Shown: positions 14,637-27,616 of the stretch, one piece after another
Layout of the letters: every line of letters begins with the position of its first letter
Numbering within the stretch: position 1 is the first letter of the stretch
Assembly: GCA_964019165.1 (NCBI GenBank)
Contig: OZ025271.1
Span: 64,501-128,500, forward strand
Direction of reading: 5' to 3'
DNA: 64,000 nucleotides
From: Mastigias papua
Taxonomy: Eukaryota; Cnidaria; Scyphozoa; Rhizostomeae; Mastigiidae
Made by a program: the position numbers and the translations under genes
Notes under the pieces: model-generated
Database searches by the model: none
Told to the model about the DNA's origin: nothing
What the model saw: only the letters and a program-made list of their open reading frames with translations

Positions 14637-16510
14637 CTAATGATGTTTGCAGCTACACTGAATGTCACAAGTCATATTTGATTCCATATCTTTACTTTTG
14701 ATTCTTATGGCAGCTTCATCTCGTTTTCTACCATGAACTATGAGCAAATATGATATGTATCAGTACAAACATAATACCAACATTCTGAGTTACTTTGCAT
14801 CAAATTTCAATATTTCTCTCTAATACTTCACATTTAATTCAATGTGTCATTACTTTAGCAACTGCATACTTCTGTAATTCTCTTCATTGCTCATTCAATC
14901 TTACAGTAATGGTGACTTGAATGTTACAGAGATGCCAATCTATTACAAGTTAAGTAGTCATGACAAACAAATATTACAAAATGGCAGCCCATATAATTAT
15001 TTTAGGACACTGTATGACTAATTTTCCAATAAGAATGTACGTGATTTACAAAAGTTCCCAAGTCTATCTGTTTAATTAAATATTCCAAAAATAAGAATCA
15101 TATACCTAAGAAATACAAAATGAAATTGAAAAATGCAAGAACATTACTTTTTGTATGGTCCAATGACTGGTTGACACAAGCTTGACGTTTGACTCTTGTC
15201 GAATCCCACTTCTTCCTGTCTTTGCTCTCTATCGTCAACGGATCGCAACCAAGTTTCCATTTGTTTCTAAGTTTTGTCTCATTAGTGTATATTTTCCAAG
15301 GGTGACAGTATGGTGTGGCTAATTGAGCAAACTTCTACAGTCTGCTGCAATATTAACCACGTGGCATTATCCTGAAGTAACTTTGAAGTAATTGCTTAAG
15401 GTGGCTCGCTGCTTAGAACAGGAGTTGTTCAATCAGTTGTGTTAAGTGCAGAAGCTCATTGCACCCCGTGGATATACAAAATTAATGTAAAACAAACACG
15501 AAACATTCTTGAAGTATTGATACCAATTATCTCAGCTCAAAGACATGTGTGCTCATTATTTGCAAATTACATTCAATTTTGATTCTCTGCTGCTTCCTAA
15601 ACTTAGCATTGCATTTACAAAGACATCTTTCAACAGGTTTTAACTGGTAAGACACGACAGTGATATACGGGGGAAGGAGGGGGTTTATAGCACACGAGAA
15701 TGGAGGCAAGGGGTTTAAAATACCACACATAGGTTGAACCAATGTTGTGAATGGCCACAGCCAGAGCAACAAAAATCTAACACAATAGGTCCCTCGCTTT
15801 ATGCTACATGCTAGAAATGCATTTCTGAGAAATGCCATTGTTGAGCAATAAGGAATTTATCATTGGAAATAGCGCCATTTGTGCAAGAAACAATATTCCC
15901 CACAGGGGTGCAGCTTTACCCAATAACAATTCCATCATGGCATGAGTCAGATTGTCAAAATATTCCACAAAAAGATAACTAGCAAATACAGCATATACTG
16001 TGCTACATAACACTATAGTTCACTTCAGATAAAATATAAAATGTGGTTAAATAAATACTACAAGATGTGAAATGCAAGTGTTGGGATTTGGTAGTGCATT
16101 GATATATGTATCAGTGATAGGAGAATCGATTAAGTATATAAGTAAATTATATACTCAAAAAACTCAAAAATGTTAATAATTATTCAAAAACATTAAAATA
16201 TTAACTTAAAAGAAACGCATCACGTGATCTTCTGGACATGTGATACTTAATAGCAAATGATCCACAGATAATCAAAAGAAATATTTTACCAAGCAAATAC
16301 AAAATCAATAATTATGATTCAAAATTGTAATCCTGAATGACAAGCATTTGTTATCAGCAGGCATACAAACACAGCTTCTAAGAGTCGAATTGACATATTG
16401 CATTTGACGGAGACATTTATAGAAAATAAAATAACGATACGATGATTTCTGATCGGAAAATTACGACAATGATGGATGACTAACTGCATGTGTTCGTTGG
16501 ACAAACTTCA

Positions 16511-16570
16511 ATAATAATGATAATAAGAATAATACTAATAATACTAATAATACTAATAATACTAATAACA
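16511..16570. repeat. AAT-rich microsatellite
   Basis: AATAATGATAATAAGAAT followed by (AATACT)n-type units, just beyond the donor side of the orphan exon. Confidence 0.8.
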
Positions 16571-16590
16571 ACAGTAACTATACACCATAC

Positions 16591-16701
16591 CTCGAGAATA
16601 AGATTGGTTCTATTTGTAGAATATCGTACAGTCTGAATAGAATTCTCAGTATATTTTTGACTCTTTGCATCTCTTGCCTTCCTTCAAACCAGAATGTCAA
16701 T
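16591..16701 (-). CDS. Orphan exon candidate, 111 nt, phase 2
   Basis: Acceptor TTTTGTGTTTTCCTTGCAG is excellent; donor CTCGAG|GTATGG is moderate. It is open only when entered in phase 2, with part of the peptide reading FEGRQEMQRVKNILRILFR, an amphipathic helix. Entered in phase 1, like its neighbours, it gives Asp then TGA at once. It is therefore an exon of something else, a frame-stopping alternative exon, or a false positive. Confidence 0.35.
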
Positions 16702-17479
16702 CTGCAAGGAAAACACAAAATAACATATAATGAACTATGAACTGGGTTTACAAAGCTACGTGGACAATAGCCCATACAATCAAATTTTGAAACAATAGAT
16801 TGCTAAAGATCGGCATCTTTAGATTGGGAAATGATGTAATTGCAATCTCTATGATTCTCTTTGCTGTGGCTAGTAATTCCTCAGTTTTAAAGCCAGGCCA
16901 GAGACCTAGATCTGACTTAGAAAGAACTCAATCACACATACAATTGGTGTGTGCCCAGTCGTTGTACCACCAAGAGCTGACTCCACAGCTACTATTCATA
17001 ATATAAGCTTATCGCTAAACAATACTCATTGAGTCAGAACACAATGCACGTTGACAGAGAGCAATACACCGCCCGTAAAGTGTGATACTGGCACCACAAC
17101 GAAGTTAGCTAATACAACACGACTTACCAACAACACGCGATTCCAACATACAACGCGACATGCAATACAGAAAAAGATAAAACACAGAAAACCAATACAT
17201 TACAAAATTTATCGCGTTAGCAATTGCTCACAAAAAAATACTGTCATGTAATTCTAGCCAATTCACTGAAAAGCTTCCTGTCCACTTATTCCTGTCCACT
17301 TATTCTTGTCCACTTATTCACTATCACCAATGCCTTATTACACATCAATTCCAGATCTCTAACGATTGCATATGAAGTTCCAACCATATATGGTCATGGA
17401 ATATTAGAGATTAATCGCAGACTACTTCTATATTTTAGTGGCTCCTGCACAATCACAAAATGAAATGCAAAGTAGTTAC

Positions 17480-18466
17480 CAGATTGATTCCTCCTTGTGT
17501 TCATCACGAGGCTCTGTATTTCCTTTACATCTTCCTTCATTTCTTTAATATCATCTTCCACTGTTCTGGCATCGTCATTTATGTCTCGAACAGAATCATT
17601 TATATCTCTGTCACTGTTTCCTGCAGATTTAACATCGTCTTTTACTGAAGTGACATCTGCCTTTACCTTTGCAACGCAATGTTGAATATCTGTAACACCA
17701 CATGCCATTACTTTTACACCGTCTGCCAAATAATCAACATCATCGTGTCCAATTTTTACAACTTTATATACCTCTTTGACATCACCTTCCAGTTTTTCTT
17801 CCTTGCCTTGAACTTCCATTACTGCACTCCTTAGTTCACTAATATCATGCTTCACAACCAGGACACCATCTCTCAATTCAGACGCATCAGACTTTACTGT
17901 CTTTACATCATCTGAAACCTGTCTAGATTCGGCCATAACTTCCAGCATTCCATCCTTCACTTCTTCGACGTTAGCTTTTACTGCATTGCTAGCATTCGAC
18001 ATTTCTTTCACGTCGGCTCTCATTGTAATAGTATCACTCTTCTGATTTTCAATATCTTCCTTCACCTCCCCAACAATGTCTTTCACTTTCGTAAAACCAT
18101 CTTTTACTTCTTGCGCACATTTCTCTACTTCCTCCATATGAGAATTTATTTTACTGCAATTCAGGTCCAGTTTATTACCTTGACTATTCAATTCCTCTAC
18201 ATCATCCTTCACTTCGCTGATATCATTCTTTACATCTTTCATACAGCTTTTCAGTTCTTTCACATCATCCTTGATTTCAGCCACTTCCAATTTCACTAGA
18301 TCAACTCCAGATTTCATTTCATTGACGTCTTTCTTCACATTTTCTACGTCATCTTTCACCCTCCATGCATCTCCCATTGCATCATCTGCTTCACCTTTTG
18401 CTAGCACAAACCTCTCTTTCAAAGGTCGAGCAATGTCGTCAATTTGCTGGTTAGAGAGCTCTGAGC
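17480..18466 (-). CDS. Exon D: 329-residue heptad coiled coil
   Basis: Acceptor AATTACTTTTGTTAG|GCTCAG, donor CAATCTG|GTAACTAC; 987 nt, phase 1-1. A short lead (SELSNQQIDDIARPLKERF) precedes about 43 consecutive heptads of the same style as exon C, such as VAEIKDD, VKELKSC, ISEVKDD, VKTVKSD, IKEMKED. Some heptads carry Gly, Asn or Ser in core positions, so it is less regular. The similarity to exon C points to exon duplication plus heptad expansion. No enzyme motif or membrane segment is seen. It probably forms a rod for oligomerisation or spacing, which is inference from the repeat alone. Confidence 0.82.
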
Positions 18467-18976
18467 CTAACAAAAGTAATTTTACAACAATGAGACTGAC
18501 GATTTATCACAATTGGAAAACATTCTTGAGATGTGTCATTCGATCGCGTAAGTGGAGATAACATGGGCGCATGATAACATGAACAGTTTCTAACTTCACG
18601 ATGTCTCTTTTAAACAATGCAAGCATTTGGAGCAATGAGCATTCTCAATATGACAAATACTTTTTTCGTATAAAGTAAACCATGGCAAAAAATAAGAATA
18701 TTGAGCATAAAAGACTGATGTGCGGGAAACGGACTATGACCTTGACATGGAGCATCAAGCACACATTGGAAATGGTTCTAAGATTCCCATAACTAGATAA
18801 AAACGTTTAGATTTATCAGGAGAGAATCTTGAACACACAGAAAGCTTGTAATGACATTCTTACTATAAATATAAGCAATCAAAAATCGCAAAAGAAATAA
18901 AGAGCATTAAAATGGTAAAAGAAATAAAGAGAATTAAAATGGCAAAATATAGAGCATAACTCAAATAGGAACTTAC

Positions 18977-19033
18977 GATAGCTATAGGAAACTTCTTGAT
19001 CTAATTTATCAGACTTTCTTGATATTTCTTCCA
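18977..19033 (-). CDS. Small exon 7 (57 nt) of the HEPN/coiled-coil gene
   Basis: Acceptor CTTTTTGTGTTTTAG, donor GCTATC|GTAAGTTCC. It is open in phase 1-1 and encodes VEEISRKSDKLDQEVSYSY, partly heptad-like. Its trailing C joins the GC of the next exon as Arg. Confidence 0.68.
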
Positions 19034-19972
19034 CTAAAACACAAAAAGTCATCATATCTCACAACTAAACTAACATTACATAAGATGGCCAGAGAAGCAA
19101 CCATTCAATTATAACAATTATATAAAAACTAGTAGCGCTAGTAACATAACTGATAGCTTAATCAGCACGAAGAATGCAATATAGGAATGCAATATATGGG
19201 TCCGATATATAGGACCCATCAAAAACAGAAGAAATATAGCCCCAAAAAACAAATAAAAGGAACAAAGGACCTACAAAGAAAAAGACAGAATATGTGACGA
19301 ACCGTGAAAGAGAAGAAATATACCTTCTATGACCATCTATCAGAGATTTACTCATTTAAAAGACACAGAAGAGGCAAGGAACCTACTAGACATAAAAGAA
19401 CTATAGGACCTATTAGCAAATCGATTATACAAAACAAAAACAGGAATACAAGATGACCTATCAAAATATCCCAGACACATAGGACCTAAAGAACAACATA
19501 AGAATAACTCAGGACCAGTCAATAACTAAATAACATATAGAACGTACAACCAAAAGAATACAAAACAACCTATAAATAAATATAGGACAGAGAGGACCTA
19601 CCAGCGAACAGGAGACTGTAGATGTACCTATCAGTACATACAGAGCACTTATGATCTACTTACAGCCGAAAGAATAAAGAAGGACTTATCAATAAAGGCA
19701 AAAGACGTAGGGCCTACTTAGAAAACAAAGACAAATGAAGGACATATCAGTAAATGCAAGACAATTAGGACCTGTTTATAGCCAGAAGAATAACACCATG
19801 CCTATCAATAAATTTCAGATACATCGGGAATGCAAGCAAGCAGAAGAATAACCAATGACCCATCAATAAATATAAGACATTTAGGGCATCCTAACACCTA
19901 GACAAACAATGTAAGACCTTCTAATAATACAAGACACAGAGGATCTACCTACAACCACGGGATTACAGAAAG

Positions 19973-20250
19973 GTAAGGCAAAGGTGAGTCCCGTGCACGA
20001 TTCCGTACGTTGGGAGAGTGCCTGTTTGAGGGGACACTTATCTAGAGCCGTTGGCATAGTGAAATAGGGTGACCAGTTCCTTTTCTTGCTTTATTTAACT
20101 TCTCCAGTGTTGCTACCAGGTACCCTTTTGCCGCTGGGCGGAGAGTGAACGAGCACCTGAACTACGATCTGAAGGTTCGGCTCGAACCATCAAAGTCCCT
20201 CTCAGCAGTCGAGCGTTCTGACCACTTGGTAACTCACACATGTGGGGGCA
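19973..20250 (-). mobile_element. tRNA-derived SINE
   Basis: On the minus strand, GTGAGTTACCAAGTGGTCAG (A-box-like) is followed about 40 bp later by GATGGTTCGAGCC (B box), then about 190 bp of GC-richer body containing GGGTACCTGGTAGC. Both flanks carry ACAGAAAG (19965-19972 and 20251-20258), a possible 8-bp target duplication, although similar strings occur in the host minisatellite. It interrupts the array and differs from it in base composition. Confidence 0.7.
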
Positions 20251-21866
20251 ACAGAAAGAACTATATATAAATCTGACAGAGAAGCTACAAGCAAACAGAT
20301 CACTGATAACGGACCGATTAATGAATACAAGAAACAGAGGCATACTTATGACGAGAAGACTAACGAAGGACCTATGACACACAAGACACCTACGGTCTAC
20401 AAAGAAACATACACATATATACAAGGACCTATAACTACATGTAAGACACAACGGACTTATCTACATCAAACTGCATACAAAGGAGCCAACAATACATAAA
20501 GACACAGAGAACCAGAACCAACAATGAAGCACCTATAAAGAAAAACAAAAACATAGGACACACACAAACTGAAGACACAGGAAAGTAACAAAAAGACAAG
20601 GAGAACCTACTTACAACCTGAAAAATATCAAAGGCCCTGAAAATACATACAAGACACAGAGGTAATCGGTTAATAAATAAAAAAAAAACAGAAAAATAAA
20701 TCAGGACCCATCAGTACATGTAAGAAATATAGGATATACAGACATGTAGAAGAATAGAACCGGGCCTATTAATAAAGAGAAGGATCTATCACTAAATACC
20801 AGACTCAACAACCCTATTAAATTACAAGAACAATGTCGGATTTATACATACGTATAAGACAAACATGACGTAAAATGACGAGGGGAAAAGGGAAACCAGA
20901 AGAATAACGAGGTGCCTATTTATAAATACAAATAGTCATATAGTCTATTTATAGAGGACCTATATATAACCAGACGAATAATGAGAGAATAAAAAATAGA
21001 TACAAGACACATAGGAAATACACGCAAGCATGAGAATACACAAGGACCAATCAATACATACAAGACAACGTGGACCTACATTACAACCAGGAACATACAG
21101 AAGGACCCATCTATAAATTCAAGGCATATATGACCTACAAAGAGCCAGAAGGATAAAGAAGGTCTTGTCAATACATGTAGACCATATAGCAGCTACTTAC
21201 AACCAGAAGACTAAACGAAGGATACATAACAAAATACAAGACACAGATGACCTAAACTCAAAAAGAAGAAAATAGAGGGGCAAATTAATACATGCCAAAC
21301 ACAGAGGGCCTATTTACAATCAGAAACCTACAGCGGGACCTTAGCATAAATATAGGACACAGTGGACATCTAAACAAAGATAGCAATGAAGAAATACAAT
21401 AAATAAATACAGGATATAGAGTACATACTTACAACCCGAAGACTAGTAAAGGGCCTATCAAGATATAAAAGACACAGGGGACATGCAAAGGCACAGACGA
21501 ATACAGAATGACCAATCAATAAATATAAGATAATAGGACATAAGTACGAACACACGAATAGCGAAGGACCGATCACTGACTACAAGAGAAAGGGGAACTA
21601 CTAAGAACCAGAAGAAAACGGAGTGATCTATTAACAAATACAAAACATAGAGGATTTGCAATCAAAGAGAAGAATACAATAGGACCTATTAATACTTGTA
21701 AGACCCATAAGACCTAACAACCAACCAGTAGAAAACAACAGGACCACTCAATATATATAAGAGACAACAAATCTGCCAACCATAGAGAAGAAGAAATTAG
21801 GACCTATCAATATATATAAGACCCATACGACCTAACAACCACAGAGAAGAATAAAACAGGGCCTAT

Positions 21867-22220
<354 letters not shown>

Positions 22221-22841
22221 AGAAAAATAGGAACTAACAATCACAGAGAAGAATAAAACAGGACCTTCAGTATACAAAAGAAATATATGACCTACTTAAA
22301 ACCAGAGGTTTTAAAATGGACGCATACATACATACAACAAATATAGGTTCTATTTATAACAAAAAGAATGACCAAATGCTTGTCAATAAAACAAAATACA
22401 TAGGAAAAAGAACATTCGTAAGAATAAGCAAGGACTCGTAAATAAATACAAGAAACATCGGACATTCTTGACACAAGAAGAACAAGACAGAACCTATCAA
22501 TAAATACAAGACATAGAAGATCCACAACCAAAGAGAAGAAATAAAGAAGGATTTATCAATACACATAAGACATGTAGAACCTATGTACAACAATAAAACT
22601 AACGACGAACCAATCAGTAAATGCAGGACAGAGACTACAAGCGAAGAGACAGAGAAATAAAACAGGAGGAATCAAACAATTAAAACAGAGGTAGGAACTG
22701 CAAACAAAGAGAAGACTAACGAAGGGTCAAATATCAAATACAAGAAAAATAGGTCCTACAAGCAAACACAACAATACATAAGGACCTATGAATAAATGCA
22801 GATGGTAGAGGATCTACTAAACCAAGAAGAATAACGTATGA

Positions 22842-23130
22842 CACACCAATACACACCAGGCACAGAGGACCTATTTATAACCTGAAGAATAATGAATGAC
22901 ACACCAATACACACCAGGCACAGAGGACCTATTTATAACCTGAAGAATAATGAATGACACACCAATACACACCAGGCACAGAGGACCTATTTATAACCTG
23001 AAGAATAATGAATGACACACCAATACACACCAGGCACAGAGGACCTATTTATAACCTGAAGAATAATGAATGACACACCAATACACACCAGGCACAGAGG
23101 ACCTATTTATAACCTGAATAATAATGAATG
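22842..23130. repeat. 58-bp unit in about five near-identical copies
   Basis: CACAGAGGACCTATTTATAA recurs at 22861, 22919, 22977 and onward every 58 bp, with essentially no divergence until the last copy. Confidence 0.93.
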
Positions 23131-23429
23131 ACCTATCAAAAAATAGAAGACACAAAGGACTAGCACACAAACGAATGACTACACATGAACCTATCACCAT
23201 AAACAACACACATAGGACCTAATAAAAGCAAGAATAACAACACGGGATCTATCAATAGGCACCAGGCACATAATACACATACTTAAAAACAGAAGAAAAT
23301 ACAACTTAGGGCATATCAATAAATAACCATCAAAAAGGACTTAGGTGCAAGAAGAGGAATAACGAACGGATGGGCCAATCTATATATTCAAGAAAGAGAT
23401 GACATACACAAAAAAATACAGCCGAACCT

Positions 23430-23960
23430 TTACCCATATATAAGGCACATAGGAGCAGGTTACAACTAGAAGAGAAGCACGAAGCACTTATCAATAAATA
23501 CAAAACATAGAGGGCCTACACAAACTGAATACAGGTGAACCTATAACTAACATTATAAGACACATAGGAGCACGTTACAACTAGACGAGGAGCAAAACGC
23601 ACTTATCATCAAATACAAGACAGAGACGACTTGCAACAAAAGAATACATATGAACTTATAACTGCATATCAGAGGCATAGGAGGACGTTACAACCAAAAA
23701 CAAATAGTCAGAAGCACTTATCAATAAATACAAAACATAGAGGGCCTACACAAACTGAATACAGGTGAACCTATAACTAACATTATAGGACACATAGGAG
23801 CACGTTACAACTAGAAGAGGAGCAAAACGCACTTATCATCAAATACAAGACAGAGACGACTTGCAACAAAAGAATACATATGAACCTATAACTGCATATC
23901 AGATGCATAGGAGGACGTTACAACCAAAAACAAATAGTCAGAAGCACTTATCAATAAATA
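23430..23960. repeat. 230-bp higher-order duplication of minisatellite monomers
   Basis: AGGGCCTACACAAACTGAAT occurs at 23511 and 23741, and the intervening multi-monomer blocks are nearly identical. Confidence 0.85.
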
Positions 23961-24540
23961 CACAACACAAATGACCTACAAAAAAGACTACAGTTTAACC
24001 TTTACCTACATATAAGGCACATAAGAGGACATTACAAAGAGAGGAAGAGCAATAAGCATTTATCACTAACTAAATACAAGACAAAGAAGGCCTACACAAT
24101 ACGAATACAGATGACTATGTAAATACATATACGACACATAGGAGCACACTACAACCAGAAGAAGAGCAAGACGCACATATCAATAAGGACTTAGAAACAA
24201 ATGGAAGACCTAAGAAGGACCTATCAATAAATACAAGACACACAGGCAAAGGGCCTAGAAACAATCAGACAAATAACGAAGGACCTTCAGTGACACAGAG
24301 GACCAACTTATAACCAAATCAACATTACGAAGAACCTATAACTACAAGATATCAAGGGCATACAAACAAATAGAAGAATTAAAATAGACCTATGAATAAA
24401 TGCAAGATAGATATGAATTACAAAGAAACAGAGTAATAAACCAGGACCTATAAATAAATACATGACTACAAAGAATGTTCTACATAAACAAAGAGAAGAA
24501 ACAAAGTACTCAGTGCCCAGAAAGAGAAAACAACTCAATT

Positions 24541-25228
24541 TTCAAAGCTATTGACCCATTTTCCTCTGGAATAATAATGCTTCTGGGAAAGCATAGAGCA
24601 AAACATAGAAGTTAGAATATTACACCGTTGTCTTTATGCTGTGCTGTAAGAATGGTGTGTTGTTGAATAATTACCATTATATACGACCACACGTGAAAAT
24701 CTGATAAATGCTGATGAAAACTTATTATTTTTAAATTATTATGATTCTCAAGAGCCATTGTAGATCCATTTAACTATGTCGTATCATTTATTGTCCTCTT
24801 CTAAACTAGATATAAGTAAACAGGCATTTTTACTGCAAATAATCATATTTCAGTGACATAAGGAGCTTGTAGACTCATGCAAGAAACTGATGAAATGATC
24901 GTGTTTGGAACAATTTACGAATTCTTTCAAGTGTTATAATTCATATGGTGGAAATCAATACCACTGTGAACGTTTTGGGTATAAGTAAAAATTTAGCAAG
25001 ATGTTATGATGCTTCATAGTGGAGTTCAAATTCATCCAACCTCGTCAAAACATCTAACGGCGGTGCAAACTCAGATTTGAAATCTTCTAGTGTCATTCAT
25101 GATGATGAAACATATAACCATTAGTTATTAGCCCTTCAAATGATGTCTGTCCCATTCAATTAAAGTCTCAAATTGCTACCTCGGGCCTCCTTTTTCAGAC
25201 ATAAAGTTCCAGAATAGCAATGTATTAC
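24541..25228. other. Intron sequence without feature
   Basis: AT-rich unique intron sequence between the main minisatellite and the 54-nt exon. No exon passes the phase and splice test here. Confidence 0.5.
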
Positions 25229-25282
25229 CTGGGTCAATATATTGAATTGATTCTAACAGTTCATCATTTGATATAGATGAAT
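25229..25282 (-). CDS. Small exon 6 (54 nt) of the HEPN/coiled-coil gene
   Basis: Acceptor TGTTCAGTAATTAATTAG, donor GACCCAG|GTAATACA. It is open in phase 1-1 and encodes DSSISNDELLESIQYIDP. An internal acceptor (GAACTGTTAG) would give a 24-nt, still in-phase form (ESIQYIDP). The exon sits between two arrays of the same minisatellite family. Confidence 0.55.
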
Positions 25283-26150
25283 CTAATTAATTACTGAACA
25301 AGACATATTGTAAAAGATCCTATCTATACTCACAGGTGTCAAATAAATAATAGGATGCTTGCTAGTTTGAAGACTGGTTTCAACCCCCCAACCCCAGAAC
25401 TTATTGGGGCCCAATTTATTGAGTTTTATGATTTGTGGACAAGCACCTCGTATCTTAGAACAGTAAGTTATGTTGAACAGCATTTTCCTTGGAGGTTTGT
25501 TTCCGTAAAAGTGCATTTTTCATAGCTAAAACTATTATCCAATCAGCTGAACACTGAGACTTTTATTGAGTTGCCTTCAATGACTTACTTTATATTCAAC
25601 GTTCCAACTCCCAATTCATTTGACTCATCCCAAAACAACTTTACAACCATTCAGCTATTTATATTCCTCCATGTATTTCTTACCAATAAGCATACACATG
25701 GACCATTTAACCTAATTTATAGTCGCAAAATGTGACAAAGATACCAATCCTTATCATTCATAGTTTTTGTCCAGATTTCATTTTGGGGACATTGCTCTCA
25801 ACATCGCATTTATGCAATCATACTTTCCCTAAGTGAGGACACTAACGGCTTCTCTAAATGAGCAGCCAATCACAAGCAATCAATCTTAGCCAAAATATAA
25901 ACCAACATAGTTTCTTTTGTTCAATAAAGAAAACGAAAAGTTCTTTTATGCACAATAAAAGTATAAAATTACGATTCCAATGAGCCTCTGAACAGGCTCA
26001 GATGATGACTCTGAGTCATTATATGAATGTTATCCATATATCTTACCATCTGGTCACACTGCCTATAGCACATACAAACAGACAGAAGACACAATGGATC
26101 TACCGAAAAATAAAAGAAACGAAACGAAAAACAGAAGAAGTATAACACCC

Positions 26151-26395
26151 TGCCATCAAACAGAAGAGACACAGGCCCTGCCATCAAACAGAAGAGACAC
26201 AGGCCCTGCCATCAAACAGAAGAGACACAGGCCCTGCCATCAAACAGAAGAGATACAGGCCCTACCATCAAACAGAAGAGACACAGGCCCTGCCATCAAA
26301 CAGAAGAGACACAGGCCCTGCCATCAAACAGAAGAGACACAGGCCCTGCCATCAAACGGAAGAGACACAGGCCCTGCCACCAAATGGAATAAATG
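26151..26395. repeat. 28-bp tandem repeat, about 9 copies
   Basis: TGCCATCAAACAGAAGAGAC plus ACAGGCCC recurs at 26151, 26179, 26207 and onward. It is nearly perfect and related to the neighbouring minisatellite. Confidence 0.93.
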
Positions 26396-26399
26396 TAGA

Positions 26400-26674
26400 A
26401 CCTAACAACAAATCAAAGAAGCATAGGACCTACAAACAAACACACAAAAAAATAAGCAAGCAGAAGAGAAAGCGAAGGGCCTATAACCATATGATTGAAT
26501 GTTTAGGACTCATCAGCAAATTGAAGAAGGTAGTGGCTACCAACAAACAGAAGAAAAATTGGACCTACCAGCATATGAAGCAGTGGTGATGATCTACCAG
26601 CAAATAGAAGAAGGGTAAGACTTACCAGCAAATCGGAGAAAATTAGGACCTACCGGCATATTGATGAAACTTAC
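26400..26674. repeat. Minisatellite monomers resembling the adjacent exon/5' splice site
   Basis: Units such as GACTTACCAGCAAATCGGAG, GGACCTACCGGCATATTGA and GGACCTACCAGCATATGAAG repeat the plus-strand image ACTTACCAGCAATATC of the exon 26675-26716 donor. On the transcribed strand they read TTTGCTG|GTAAGTC or ATGCTG|GTAGGTCC. Confidence 0.7.
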
Positions 26675-26716
26675 CAGCAATATCTATATCTGAACATTTG
26701 ACTCTTGTTTCCTGAT
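26675..26716 (-). CDS. Small exon 5 (42 nt) of the HEPN/coiled-coil gene
   Basis: The acceptor lies in ACTGCATTCAAATGGACAG; the donor is ATTGCTG|GTAAGTTT. It is open in phase 1-1 and encodes DQETRVKCSDIDIA. A second in-phase acceptor (TGTTCAG) would give a 15-nt version, DIDIA. Minisatellite monomers immediately downstream copy its 3' end and donor. Confidence 0.6.
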
Positions 26717-27562
26717 CTGTCCATTTGAATGCAGTAAATAAGAGACAAAGGAAATTAATATTAAATAACTGTTTCCGAATCGCATACGCTAAGAATCATA
26801 CAAATTAGACTACAGTACAAACATTCAATATTAATATTTAAACTACATTTCAAAGAGTATCCTTTACTCACTAATCGTGTAAAATTTAAGTAAGGAATTG
26901 CACACTTCGAGGCTACTAGAACTATTTAACCTACCAGAAGCAACAGAACCAATAACCGTAATAACGCTATTGAGCCTAACTAAACTATGGAGAGCAACGA
27001 GTGGTTACATTCAATTTTACGCTGTTTTGCATCATATAGCAAAAAGTGCAAAGATGTTGGCAGTACTTAAAATAACACCTCCAGTTGTACAGTTCTGCAT
27101 AATTGGCGAAACAACTTTTACATTGTGGCAATGCTCAAATGTTGTATATTCAATTTATAGATGTGTGTCACGTGACTTTGCTTTTATTGAGGCTTGTTAC
27201 ATTATCTTGTTGGCAGCTAAATTAAATGCATAAGCCAAGCCACACACGTGAAGCTTTTATTGAAAACAATTATTGCAGTTGTACAGATATTCTAAAAGTC
27301 CAAACTTAAATAACGACTGAATCAAGTTAACAATTCACTTGCATGTTGTATATTAGGAGGAAACAATGTGACTATTTTGTCGTACCTTGTCACATTTGCT
27401 ACGTATTTAAATGAAATTTCTACAATAGTACTGATACTTAACCTATAATTGCAAATGGGACTTTTTCCTAACAATAAGAAAATCAAAACAATATGAGCAA
27501 TGATGAAACTCCTCGAAACTGAATGCAAATTATGAATATTATAGATTTCAAAAACAACTTAC

Positions 27563-27616
27563 CATATTCACTTGATAACAGGTCTCTTTCCTCTTTAGTC
27601 ACATATGGCAATGGCT
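27563..27616 (-). CDS. Small exon 4 (54 nt) of the HEPN/coiled-coil gene
   Basis: Acceptor TTTTTATGTTTTTCACAG, donor GAATATG|GTAAGTTG. It is open in phase 1-1 and encodes EPLPYVTKEERDLLSSEY. Confidence 0.68.

Noticed and set aside
25590..25665. Donor AAA|GTAAGTCA on the minus strand
   Set aside because: Possible exons are out of phase or contain a stop in phase 1.
26094..26405. Open frame of repeating QTEETQALPSN-like units
   Set aside because: Generated by a 28-bp tandem repeat; three frames rotate through the same DNA. No splice or start context.
26898..27233. 111-codon plus-strand frame
   Set aside because: Lies in an intron of the minus-strand gene; hydrophobic low-information peptide with no domain or splice sites.
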